The position numbers and the translations under genes are program-made. Positions 47,274 through 58,959 of a DNA stretch of 64,000 nucleotides are shown piece by piece (the first letter of the stretch is position 1; every line of letters starts with the position of its first letter). The DNA comes from Holothuria scabra (taxonomy: Eukaryota; Echinodermata; Holothuroidea; Aspidochirotida; Holothuriidae): NCBI GenBank assembly GCA_037179385.1, contig CM074200.1:32367884-32431883 (forward strand), given 5' to 3'. Under the pieces are notes generated by a model. The model had not been told where the DNA came from, ran no database searches, and saw nothing but the letters and a program-made list of their open reading frames with translations.

Positions 47274-47602
47274 TTAAGATAATAACAATAAAAACCTAGC
47301 TACATCTCATATCCAGCTCTAGGGAATATCTTTTATTTGCATTCATGCCCAATGCACCTTGTTATTGTTTGAAACCAAAGTGGAGTAAAATCTTGTTGTG
47401 GTGATACTATTACTCCTCCAGCAGCGGCGTCGGTAATTTGATATACCTCATTAAGACAATAGAAAAGTGAGGTTTGAGAATAAACATTTTAAGAGAGGTC
47501 AATTCAGAAGGTACAAGAATTTTAAATGTTTTTCTCGAGGCGTCAGATTTCGCATAAGTTCAGCAAACAGCACCTCCTTAAATTGAAGCATTTCGTATAG
47601 AC

Positions 47603-47751
47603 AAATCCTGACGGTAAATGATGGTCTGATTTTAGTCGGCCATAACTGGAGTCTATCACCTTTTAATTTTGAAGACGATTTAAGGGTGATCGACCCCACT
47701 AATGGCTGCCTACACTCACTTAACAGAAGCGCCGATCGGATTCGTCTATAA
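47603..47751 (+). repeat. Dispersed repeat A, copy 2 (compact)
   Basis: It lacks the 110-bp segment present in the copy at 28,492-28,752 and otherwise keeps the same word order. The 67-codon frame starting at 47,702 begins inside it. Confidence 0.75.
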
Positions 47752-47759
47752 TCACAATT

Positions 47760-50700
47760 GTCATGACAAATACTTTTTCTTCGTAAGGAGTGAAAGATTA
47801 TTTCATGAATGCACAGAAAGCTACGCTATGCAAACACATAAACACAATATTTTAGGGGGTAACAATAAAAGACTCCGCATTAAACACAGAGAATCCACTC
47901 GTTAGACTAAAGATTTCTATCTATTTGAGGTTAAAATTCACAAGAGGCCATCGAGGCATGAACTCATCTCGGTTTCAACAAATCCAAATAAATTTCGGAT
48001 TTGAGAATCATTTTTCCTTAAATTATTAATCGTCGGATCGTTCATTGGTTGCTACGCTTCTTCAGTCACCGTTTGGTTATAACTACATTATAACAAGTAC
48101 ATTACAACCATCACACACAGAAAAACGGCCCACCGCCGATAGATCTGCTGAACATGTCTTAATTGTGTTGTGTTATTGGAAGCGTATTTGCAGCAAAAAG
48201 AAGCTAATGACGTGTCTAATATTTACATTGGCTTACGTAAGTAACAGTCGATTTGTCATGTTAAGTGAAAAATGTAATTGACTTGTTTTCTATTTATATC
48301 TCTTCACATTTACAATTTACTTTATTCATGATCTTAAATTCACAAATCATATTTGATTGTTAATGGACATCCAACATTTCGCTTTACTTATTTAACTATG
48401 ACTGCTCGATCAACACAAGATTCCTCTTTAGTACCTAAAAATTTTAAAAACATGTAATCTCAAGTATGAATCGGCAATTTCAAGAGAATTGTGTATGACG
48501 TTTTAAATAAACTTTCCGGTTCCTCAATCATTTATAGGTCAGGGCACAAATTCTCCCAACGAGGCTTGTTTGAAATTAGTGATCACATCGTCAAAGAAAT
48601 TTCGAAAGAGAAAAATATTTTCGGCCTCTGCTGACCGTCTCTCTGTAACCTTCAGAGAATGTTTTTCCGTAACCTTGAGAGACAAGCTTGATGAGGTCAT
48701 ATAGTTTCCCTTTCGAGTAGGCCTTCACGTATAACTTTTGAAATCACATAGATAGCCTGTGTGTATAATCAGCAAATATCTTATGAGGTTCCACAAAATT
48801 TGAGTATTTGATTATTTGATTATAATTGAATTGCAATTCTAAACTTTTGTTCATAATTATTACACACAAATTTGTTCATAAAATGCAGAGAAACCCGTAA
48901 ATCTAGCTTGATTGCTAGGGCTTAAAACAAAAGGGAGATGTAGGGATGTAAACGAAATTCACAAAACTGGTAAGTTTAGAGGAAACAAATTTCCTTCACA
49001 CAGGCGAAATCAAACTTTTAAGTCATGCCGCGGTTAAAATTTGTGGCCTATGGGCTTTTGAATATCTGTAAAAAACAATTGGGATCTTAACGTCTGCAAG
49101 AACTCTTAAATTTGAGTTTAGGCACGTTTCCATATGCTTCTAATGAAAATAAAAGGGGCTTAGGCAAGGTACATGAATTTAGTTTCTCCCATTTTGGCAA
49201 AACTCTATTTGTGCTTGTAAACGTAACAAAAATACGTCGCTGACAAGCATTTGGTGTTTTTCCCAGTTTCTATTTATTTTAGTGACCGGTAAATTAAGGC
49301 ATCGATTAGTATTCTTTCATCGACAAACATATGTTACAAACATATAAACATAATGCCTATAAGTCAGAATATTTTACGTCATAATGTGAACTACTTACAT
49401 CAAAGAGTCTATAGCAACTCCCTGCTTCCACATACTACCTGTCCGATGCATTTTTTCCACTTGCCAATGTATGAAAGCCTCCTACACACAAAAATTAACA
49501 TGATGTTTACAGCATTCCCCTCATTTTGCCTTGGTGTTATTGCTCGTTCCTGGCAGCTTAAACTTCAAAGAAACTATGTAGATGATATTATTTACATTAA
49601 AAATGTGGAAAAAGAAATAAATTTAAGCTGTTAGAGACTGCGCATAAGATGGTTCAAAAGGATTTTTTTACAAAAATGTCAAAATTAAGTTTTGCACCCA
49701 CTTCTTTACAACAGCCTCGATTGAATGAGTTTCTCTGTAAAAGAGCCATAAGAATGAATAACCTGAGTTTAGTAAGTTTGACAAAGTTGAAATTAAGATA
49801 GTTGTTGCCATGTTATGCACAAGTGGTTAAAAATGTTTTAATTATTTTCACACTACATTTGGTCGTATCTCTTCCTACTCTCTTTTCTCGACTCAATACC
49901 CCCCCCCCCCTCCGACTCAATAACCCCCACCCCTCACCGAATTTCCACACCTATACGTCCAGACGCTTATAGCCATTGGGGGACCGAGGTGAAATCACCA
50001 TCAGCCCAAGCTTGGTAGGAAGTAGCCAAAAATGGCGAAAAAATATCACATGCAAACGCTGTTAGTGTTACCTATTTATGAGGTGCAAAGTACATTTCAA
50101 CTTTCACATCTGGAGACCTAAAAATATTTATCTCCAAAGAGGAGGGACTGCACCTCCCTTTAGATATGTTGAATTAAGACCCTCCTCCATTCCAAGCCTC
50201 CAAATCCCGTCACACAACACCAATCTGGCTATAGGCCTACGCGTCTGACTGTCCCCAATGCCAACTACTACTGATTTTAACGAAGGGTTCGGTGTAACCA
50301 TAAACTTAATGTTTGTTTCAAACACTCTTCAAAAACCTGCCCAACTGTTTTGTCACATTTGAAAAACGTTTAATAAACTAACTTGGCTAAGAATATAAGG
50401 ATATTTCTTCCGATTGGACAAACTTTGCTTATTGCTCAAGTGTCACCAAATTAATTTCAAAGCAGTAGCTCACCATTACCTCCGATGTGATCGTCCAAAT
50501 GTCATATTTCACTCATACCCTTAGGAAGAAGAATTCTTCGTACTTGTCTCTATAATACACTCAAAGTGGATAATTAATCACTTTCCTGTACGCCTTTTCA
50601 TCTGTACCGATGTTTTTCGGTTTAAGCGTTACTAAGATTTATATGGCAGAGTAGCAATTTTGTGGCTCGATTATCCTAGCGATGTGCATTTGCTTTAACT

Positions 50701-53480
50701 GTATGTGGGATCGCAATGAACTCTCAACACTTCATGAAGACTTTGTCTGCAACTAGGCAATAGATAGGCTACTAGAGGTGTAAATTATGGAATGTTTTTA
50801 CTTTAAAGAAAAATAATTTGCCTCAAATTATATTTTCACACAATGTTAGTTGCCTTTATATAAGATTCATTTCATTTCAGAATTTTAGAATTTTCTCATA
50901 AAAAGTTGTAAATGAGGATACGGTAACGCTCATTGAGCTTTTGAATACATATACTAACGGTCCATAGGGTTTGCGCATTCAGCTTTGGGCTTTGGGATTA
51001 GGTTACCGTTAGTCCATTTTAAGAACTACGTAGGCCTTTGTGTTCGCAGAGATTGGCCACAGATGAACTCACTACACTTTGAGGAACGCATATAATTGCG
51101 TACAAGATTACATAGTGCATGCGCATGTGTCTGTATATATTAGCACATCTGCAGTCTATCGCAAACTCATGGCGTAAAAGCTTTGAATACGAAATGCATG
51201 TCAAGCCTTTCCTATACATTCTGGATCATTAATTAAATACACAGTAAGATGAAACTTTCATTTAAATCGATTCATATTATTTTCCGTTTACTTTACGCTT
51301 TCCTGCCTTCAGCCAATTACTGAAAAGCTTTTCAGTGGTCCCCTTTCCAAGATTTCGCAAATGTTACCAGATGGCGTTCATGCGTGTTAAGCGCCTCTAA
51401 GGATCACTTAGTGAACTCATCGATATCTGTTTATCCCTATCACGCGCCCCAAGCGCAGACTGCACTTTTCCACACTTCCGCGTCCCGTAAGGTTCACTTG
51501 TCTCCGTGGAACCCAGAAGGAAGGCCCTTAGTTTGAATTTCACACAATCATTTTAAGAGAAGGACTTTGAAGGTTGCCTTACAGATCTGACTAATCAATC
51601 ATTTAGAAAGAAAGTCTATCTTGTTCTCTTTTTCATGTTTGAAAAGATCTGATGTTATCAGTTTCATATGACTTTGAAACTCCTATATAGTTATGTTAGC
51701 CTCTTTCAAAGGCGTTTTAAACTATTCTTTTAAATTAAAATATCAATAGTGTGTATCCATGCACCAAACTCTTTCGAGCTTCAATCTTATTCCATCGCTT
51801 GACAAGACATGAGCGTAAACAGGGTTCTGTAATCATAAACACCAGGGATTGAAAGTGCGGATGGAGGCGTTAATCCAAAACCATGGACATATGTTTTGCT
51901 TTGGCGATGTATATAACTATAGGCTAACAATCATAATATTGCAACTTAAGATTGGGTTCAGACTCAAGTTCATGATTTTCTTTATACCAAAGTATGTATA
52001 CGGGATGACATCCTCTCATTCCTCTGTGACTGGCTCGACTTGGACCAATTGATTGGAAACTGGGCCGGAAAACTCCAAATACCTATCCTAACCTCATCCC
52101 TTCGTCTAGCCTGACTTCATCCCTTTGAAGATGGATAATGGCGCAATTTGATCCGGTTATGATTCAGTCTCTCGAACTGATGACGTGACCAATTCAATTT
52201 CAACTCTACCGACTATAGCATCTCATCCACTATTGTATCGCCAACTCGTTTAAACTTCCGCTCTGTCGTCATATTCTTGTTAAAAGTACTTCTGGAAGAG
52301 TTAGGATGGATAAAGTCGATTTCGTCTGCCCAATTTTTCAAGGGCAAGAGCAGTAGCCCTAATCTTCTTTGAAGCGACAGCTAGATCCCACAATTTTCTT
52401 ATTACTTCTATTCAAAGTATCTTCTTAAAAATTTTGGACTCCCAATATATTGCTTATCCCCAAGGTAAACGGAGCAGTAACTCCTAGTATAATTTCACAT
52501 TTGAGGAGAACAAACATTGTCACATGACTCTCAAGGGCCAATCATGAAACAGGACAGTGTAACTACACTACTTCAAGTCGGGGTAACTCCTTTTACCCAT
52601 CATGTTTTGATGTAAGTTTTTCCCTTGTCTTGACGGCGTTCCTATGGTTACTGTCATTTCTGACGTAGCTGGCTGGGAAAGGGAGATTTCCAAAACGTAC
52701 ATATATCGTGTTGAGTCAGTATTTGAACTGCCCCTAGAATTAAGTTTCCCAGGCTAAATCCCTGGAGGAAACATAGTTTGGTCCTGTTTAGATATGTGTT
52801 GCACATTTCTATGTTAAGACTTTCTTGGGTTTCATCTTTACCAATTTCCTCCGAATCTTTGATTTTTGTTTTCATATTTTGCTCTACCTCCCTGTCGGAC
52901 TTACAAGAACAGATATTGCATACCTTATAGACATACAATAATTACATTTCATTCCCAGCTGTCTAAAAATCATTATGACACTTCCTTTATTAATGAAATA
53001 GGAATATTTGCCTCAACCTCTTCCTTAGTTGAGAGGTATCTCATAGCTTTGTCAGACTCACATGTCAGTCATTTACTATCATGAAGTTCACCGCCCAACA
53101 AAGGTATTCGGAAACCGCAGACTTCACTTTTCGGTTTTGCTTAACTATTACACCACACAATGCTTGATGTGAAAGGACCGTTTCTTGACTTGAACTAGTC
53201 AATTTAAGCGTTATTGCATCTTAATGAGAAACACAGCTTCAGTGCCTTTTAAAATATTCATAATATGTATAGAGATTTTCTTGAATTTAACACGTTGTGT
53301 GGAAACCACCTGATCTAACGAACTGTGGATATTTATTTTTTTACAGTATCCCCAAATTAAGTAACTTCCCTATGACTTTACCTGGTGTAAGGTGCTTATT
53401 AAAATCTATCACTTAAACCCGAGGTTTACTTCATAGATATCCTCTAACAATATGTTAAACACATATTCTCCTCTTCAAGT
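47760..53480. other. Gene-free stretch, only weak hints
   Basis: A frame at 49,353-49,634 contains YVDDI, but nothing else of a reverse transcriptase accompanies it. Around 52,160-52,400 the minus strand shows short coding-like stretches in changing frames (ending YPS, DEML and RETES), perhaps a frameshifted remnant. A minus-strand frame at 52,654-52,938 is hydrophilic but unrecognised. Poly-C lies at about 49,900. No MITE-like TIR pairs were seen. Confidence 0.3.
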
Positions 53481-53485
53481 TTTTT

Positions 53486-53642
53486 CATAACATGACGAAA
53501 CGTTCCTTCTTACTTTTTGTTACATTCTCCTTCTCTGCCTGATTACCTCTTATCGCCCAAGGGAGGAAAATGAAGCTCACTACACCCATACTTCATATGG
53601 TCACATTTCACGTCTGATTAATCGATTGACAATAACAGATTT
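53486..53642 (+). repeat. Dispersed repeat B, copy 2
   Basis: Diverged partner of 38,571-38,730. See that entry for the shared words. Confidence 0.65.
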
Positions 53643-53649
53643 ATTAAAA

Positions 53650-54320
53650 TACACAAAAGATTACGTAACATTTGAGGTTAGCTAGCAGGTCAATCAAGCA
53701 TGTGTTAATTGCTTTTCACGCAGTGTGAATACAGTGAAAGCTTAGCTAATTTTAGGGCATGAAACATGTAACAAACTCAGGTATCAGTTACACCCCACAA
53801 CGTCTTTGATATACTGGAGTGTCTATGTTGCTTTCTAAAGAAGAGACGTGAATATTGCAAAGTGTCTGGAAATGTAAATTATATAATCGTTTATGGCTAC
53901 TTGGGTTATGTTTCTTACAGTAATTCACACCGGGATTTACTTTTCAAAGGGCCTTTTAAGGCGATTTCTAAATGTGTGAAGGGAAGGGGTATACACACTA
54001 CATTATAATTGTGATATGTTGACCATGTTATTTTTTCATAATATCCATGTCTCATCCCTCTAAATTAATGTATTTTATTCTTCATTTTCATGTATACCTG
54101 CTTTCGTCTCAGACAGAACATGTGTTATAATCAGGACAATGAACCAGGAAGTTATCTTGCCTAAAATTAAATGTATTCTGCGATTAAAAACTAGAGGCGT
54201 AAATAACTAAAGGATTGCAGTTATGCTAATTCAAATTGATCTGGTGGTACCAATTCTTTAGCATGACACCCACAAGCTCCTATCCTTTGAAGGATTCATA
54301 TGAAGAATCCTATGCCTTAA
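53650..54320. other. Gene-free stretch, nothing recognised
   Basis: AT-rich sequence up to the head of the SINE. No structure seen. Confidence 0.45.
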
Positions 54321-54324
54321 ATGC

Positions 54325-54500
54325 AAGGTCAAAGAGGTTAGAGCATCCGACTTGCATTCGGATGTCTGGAGGTCGAGTCTTGGCCTCTGGTCATACCGCA
54401 TACTCTAAAAATGGAAGGGTTCCTGCCATTGTGCATGGTGCTCAGCATAAGCAATGATGTAGGAAAAAAACAAGCCAGTAAGTCACAACTGGAAAAAAAT
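54325..54500 (+). mobile_element. tRNA-derived SINE, most complete copy
   Basis: AGAGGTTAGAGCATCCGAC gives an A-box-like D-arm, CCGA-CTTGCAT-TCGG a four-pair anticodon arm with a 7-nt loop (TGC in the anticodon position), and GGTCGAGTCT (54,371-54,380) a B-box-like T-arm. The body then reads GGTCATA...AAAATGGAAGGG..CTGCCATTGTGCATGGTG and CTCAGCATAAGCAATGATG, ending in an A-rich tract and CACAACTGG. It is not a functional tRNA because there is no acceptor stem pairing. The 73-codon frame across it is an artefact. Confidence 0.75.
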
Positions 54501-54504
54501 TTCG

Positions 54505-55170
54505 TGGCATCTCGGCTTAAATTAACCTATTGGCTAGAAGGTGGGCCGTAAGACTCCATCTAACTAACGAACTAACCTATGTCTTAACTTTTTATGAGCT
54601 GTTTTCATTTCCATTTAGATGCGTAGTCAAGCATTTGTTAAAAAACACAAAGGGGTTAGTACTTAAAACGGAAACCCTTCCATGCACCATGTCAAAGTCA
54701 TCATCTTCCTTCTAGCACTTTTTCGGAATTCGGCGTGAGATTTTATTTTACCCTTTACGTTGTTTGGATTCAATTGCACCTGAATGGTATTTCAAGCTGA
54801 TGATCGTTGAAGCAGCTATTTTTCGTGATAAACCCAATGGTGTTATACCTAAATTAGACACAGCAATTTTCCCTAAAACTAGGGCTCCAGTGACGGGTTT
54901 CTGCAAAGGCAAATGTTTCTTCATGTAGTAATCGTTTGGGTAACCTTAATAGGGTATTTCAAAGCATTCTCTCACAGATTTGGATACACGTTTTAGTTAT
55001 AAAAGTACAATAAAAACACAGAGTATTCAATAGAGCCTATCAATGTTGTGAGAAATCAGTTGACTGTCAATTATCAAGATCGCCACAGAATGCAATTTTC
55101 AGTCATCCTTTTATTTAAAAATGTCAGGTCAAGGTCATTTGCCGCAGAAAATTTTACTCTAAGAACTAAG
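54505..55170. other. Gene-free stretch, nothing recognised
   Basis: A 61-codon frame at 54,530 is unrecognised. No repeats were seen. Confidence 0.45.
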
Positions 55171-55177
55171 GAGTGGA

Positions 55178-55320
55178 GATCACTCTTTTAAAAAGAGTGA
55201 AATTAGTCACTAATCTTAATTTGGAGTTAAAAATTTCGGCTAAAAAAGATTCACTCTCACCCAATTAGAATGAATACTCAGTCTTAATTTTCGAACCATC
55301 CCTAATTTCACTCTTCTGAG
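55178..55320. mobile_element. Fragment related to the foldback MITE
   Basis: ATCACTCTTTTAAAAAGAGT followed by GAAATTAGTCACT resembles the arm of the element at 17,729-18,096 (AAAAGAGTGAACTTAGTCACT), and TTTCACTCTTCTGAGC closes the stretch. It is too diverged to place ends. Confidence 0.5.
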
Positions 55321-55324
55321 CTTA

Positions 55325-56500
55325 GCGACCCAAAAGAATACAAGCCTCATTTATAATAATGAATGTTGACTCTTGTAAAAATCTAGCAAGTCACAAAATC
55401 CGTCTTGTAAGCCCCTTTTTACCCTCAATGTGTGTTTGTTTTCCATTCTAGCTTATACCGCGAAACAGAGAGAAACACAAACAATACTAAGAGGTACATT
55501 GAGATTTCTTCCCTTAAACATAAATTATTTCCCGCCAACCTTTCAGCATGAGACTTGTACAAATTTGACGATATCATCGCCACTGAGATTACATCTTGCG
55601 GCGAGCTAGCAAGCACTTGGCTTACGTAGTGACTGTATTGAAACAAGTAGGCTAAGTGCCCTACACGTTCCCTCACTGAAATCTATTCATAAGCCACGTT
55701 AACCCTTCTGATTAAATTCTTTTAGCCCATGATTATTCCACGTTTAGAGATATTTCTGATAAGATAACATCTCGGCGAATCCTTAACCGACTTAATTCAC
55801 CAAGAGAGAAACAGGAAAGACGGATGATGTTTGACACTGGAGTAGTCTACACGGGTTTTATGTTTGAAACGCAAAAAACAAATAGATACATTGTACAGTC
55901 CAGCACTTTTTATACGGAAAGTTCAAGACATGTCCCTCAATGAAATGTGAAACTACCCATGACAACCCGGGAATTTAGCACAAGTGTAACATAGTTGGAG
56001 CATTAATGCAGAATGATAAGATAACTTCAAATTGTAACACAACACTTCCGATGTTTGAAACTTTATTGATTTTGCCTTTGATTTTGTCGTAGTCTACTTT
56101 CGTAAAGACTTTAAAATCAAGTTTTTCAAATACAAATTACATTCTTAATCATGTATACAATGTAACATATTTGCTCCTAACAAAGTCCATGTTTAAAACG
56201 AAACTAATTAACTCATATTTTAGCCTTGGTTGGGTTCATTCCTTGTGTTTGGAAGGAGATAGTTAATGACATAATATGGTTTTAGCCTCCCTTATACATT
56301 TGAGTCAAAATCTATATTAATGCACCTTATGTCTAAGTTAGACCTCAATAACATACCTAAACCAACCTAATACAATAATATCTAGAGGATTCAAAACGAA
56401 TTGCTTTCATTCCAACTCCGCCTTTTATATCTTATTCTGTTATTGAGATGTAAAATATTGAAATTCTTAATTTGAAATGTTTGGTTTCTCGGTTTGTGAT
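55325..56500. other. Gene-free stretch, nothing recognised
   Basis: An 83-codon minus-strand frame at 55,425-55,676 has no motif. No repeats were noticed. Confidence 0.45.
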
Positions 56501-56539
56501 GCTCCTCTTGTGCATGGCCACGGACGTATATAACTGGAA

Positions 56540-56945
56540 AGAGCGTGTAACGTGTACGTCCTATCCGTAAATGGTTGCCACCGACTGGAACAAAAAAGGC
56601 GCACCAAGATGGCAGTCGTGAAGATATAAATCGTCGATTTGACGACGACCCTGTAATATTTTAAGCAAAAGTTTACCTTGAATGGGGAAAAATATCATAT
56701 TCTTGCAATAGGTGAAGTGATTTTGACCTTACCTTGCCATATTATAAAAATATTCAAACTTTCTTGCAAAATATGGAGATGTACTTGAGCAAGTCCAAGC
56801 TTTCAATTAAAACCATAGCAGACGGCCATCTTGGTGCGTCTTTTCTCACACTACGGTATCGACAATGTACGGCGCAGTATGCTCTGTCCATGTATAGGAA
56901 GTCCGTGCGCATGGCACATTACGTGTCCTTTTTCCTTTTGAAATT
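56540..56945. repeat. Imperfect long inverted repeat, possible MITE
   Basis: GGCGCACCAAGATGGCAGTC (56,604-56,623) and the reverse complement of 56,820-56,841 (GACGCACCAAGATGGCCGTC) are the best-matching arms. Weaker similarity extends outward to GTAACGTG...GTCCTATCC on the left and, reverse-complemented, GTAATGTG...CTTCCTATAC on the right. No flanking duplication could be fixed. Confidence 0.4.
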
Positions 56946-56949
56946 ATAA

Positions 56950-58060
56950 TATTTCTACACCTTGAAAATTTCCTGTTTGAACTTTCCTGCATGTTGCAGA
57001 GAAGGCTTGTATAGGCAAAACACCCTATAATAGTAAGAGTTACGGCACGTGACCTCACTGTGGTACAAGGCGACTCCCGAAGATTGAAAAAAACAATGAA
57101 CACCAAAAGGATGAGGTCATAAATAGTTGTACAATCCTCTGTTTTAAGTCCCAAGTGCATTATCTTCTGCATTTTGTTTCTCCATTCAATGCGTCCTATG
57201 AAGATGTTGCGGAGCCCGATCACCAGAAGTGGGGTCTAAGCAGCTAAGCTAAGCGGAAGAAGCAACCCTCCGGCCTTTTGAAATTTCATCTGTTCTCAAG
57301 GGTGTAGAAATGCAAAACGGCGCAATATTTGTTGCTCTGACCATACTTTCTGTTAGTCATATCCTGAAAAGTCCTAAAAATTCAGTAGACCTGCTCAAAA
57401 TGTAACGTAGTTTGGCTTAATGATCTACCGACCTCCAAACTTTAGTCTTTAGTTAATGAATTGGGGTCTTGGTAAATTCGAAGCTTTTGACCGTTAGACA
57501 CACAAGACCGGATTCACCACCTTGGACTCTGGAAACAAATTATTTGGAGGCCTAGTCTATAGTATTCATTAAGACTGTACAGTGACGCAATTTCCAAAAA
57601 GGGGGCAAAGTTTTTCATTTCTACCAGTTCGGCCCATGCGAAATGATTTCATAGTCAGCAGTGGACCCAGAATTTGTACTAGGTCGCAGCTGAGAATTGT
57701 GGGTAGACTATTTAAGCAGAGCGTCACCATCAGTTGGCGCAGATTATATTAGAACTCTTTAGCCCAAACACCTCATCAGATCACGGGAAATGGCATTTCA
57801 GAGATGGTTTGAATTGAATTCTTTTTGTTTTTTCATACCTTACCACCCTCTCCATATACCCCTTCATATGGTACCTTTTCAAGTAAATAAAATTCCTTTT
57901 TCGAAATACGATGAGGGCATGTGCCCCACCCGCCTGTCTGAACACTGATTTTTCTAACCACACACGAACTTTGTACACACAAACAGTCTGTAGACACAAA
58001 CACGGACGTCCCTGTTTAGAGTGATGTGATTTGCTGTTGGGACTAACAAGCAAACAATTA
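56950..58060. other. Gene-free stretch, nothing recognised
   Basis: Minus-strand frames of 125 codons (56,846-57,223) and 90 codons (57,781-58,053) have no motifs that I know. The first overlaps the inverted repeat. Confidence 0.35.
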
Positions 58061-58066
58061 ACTGAA

Positions 58067-58317
58067 CCCTCTACTGTTGTGCTCCAATCGGGGCATATTT
58101 GCGCGCCTCGGGAGTGGGCGGAAAAGCGGACGTGGCACGCCCCGCATCAGCTGCAGTAGGCTATTGACCCCGTGACATTAAACTATTGTCTCTCTCGTTG
58201 CTGTGGCCGAATTTTCGGGTAGCTACTCGCAGTTTCGAGCTCCGCGTGAAACAGTAAAGATGGGTGACAGCCGCGCTCTCCGTCTGAGGCCAAAAGGACC
58301 CAAACAACAGTTAAGGG
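58067..58317 (-). mobile_element. piggyBac-type MITE, copy 3
   Basis: Again exactly 251 bp. The right flank is TTAA (58,318-58,321) and the left flank is TGAA (58,063-58,066), one change from TTAA. The left TIR is CCCTCTACTGTTGT, with two changes. The inner hairpin near the right end is damaged on one side (GAGGCCAAAAGGACCC). Same orientation as copy 2. Confidence 0.9.
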
Positions 58318-58469
58318 TTAATCCTAGTTGACAATACCTAGTGGTGTCCCTAGCAAGGTTTTATGAACAGGGAAATAGCAGTTAACTAAGGAGCAAGCGA
58401 CTAGCCACTTAGCAGCCTGTTAAGGCTTAGTTGCCGGCCAGTTCAGCAGGCTTCAATTAATTAAATTTC

Positions 58470-58600
58470 AATTAATTAAAATTACCGCCATGACTTAGGT
58501 AAGACCTAAAACTGTAAAACGTGCGCCGTTGAACTCGGCGTGGTCTAAACATCTGGAAAGTTTTATTTCTTACCAACCTGTCTGCGTCGGGTGATGTCAT
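58470..58600 (+). promoter_or_regulatory. Candidate CpG-richer promoter segment
   Basis: CpG dinucleotides are denser than in the flanks (GTGCGCCGTTG, CTCGGCGTGG, CTGCGTCGGGTG). GTGATGTCAT, a CRE-like word, lies just upstream of an ATG in good context at 58,604. Inference only. Confidence 0.25.
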
Positions 58601-58603
58601 AAA

Positions 58604-58804
58604 ATGGCCGACAAACATAAATATACCTGCTGCAACTCTGCCAAACAAGTCGGGTCGGCCATCAAGTTGCAAATATCGAATTTTCGTGACATTTCTCACC
58701 CGTTAGAGGTGTCTCCAATGAGGTCTTAAGAATTTAAGATGGAGGACAAAATAACAGACGGGGAAATTGCGAGTGGAAACCTGGTAAACGCACTGGAACC
58801 GTAG
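58604..58804 (+). other. Two consecutive small ORFs in good start context
   Basis: ATAAAATGGCCGAC opens a 41-codon frame (58,604-58,729; starts MADKHKYTCCNSAKQVGS). A second ATG at 58,739 (aagATGGAGGAC) opens a 21-codon frame to 58,804, containing the possible donor GAAACCTG|GTAAAC near 58,782. This could be a 5' leader with an upstream ORF followed by a first coding exon. The proteins are not recognised. Confidence 0.25.
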
Positions 58805-58874
58805 ATTCCAAATTGGAGGTCCCATTCCTGTAATAAAATTTGCACCTCTTTGATTTGAAATGCCCCTATTGTCA

Positions 58875-58945
58875 CATTTTGGGCAGAATGTTGTTACATT
58901 TTGGACCAAGCTGTTACATATTTGTCAGTTGTTACATAATGGTTC
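58875..58945 (+). repeat. TGTTACAT repeated four times, about 20-bp spacing
   Basis: TGTCACATTTTGGG, TGTTACATTTTGGACC, TGTTACATATTTG and TGTTACATAATGG follow one another. This is a small degenerate tandem repeat or a cluster of binding sites. Confidence 0.55.
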
Positions 58946-58959
58946 GCAACAGAGCTCAC

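Noticed and set aside
49353..49634. YVDDI in an open frame, suggesting a reverse transcriptase catalytic motif
   Set aside because: None of the other RT blocks is present in the 280-bp frame or on either side, so the five residues are best explained by chance.
54331..54385. A functional tRNA gene with a TGC anticodon
   Set aside because: D-, anticodon- and T-arm-like blocks exist, but the acceptor stem does not pair and the same head is joined to a shared SINE body at 42.5 kb.
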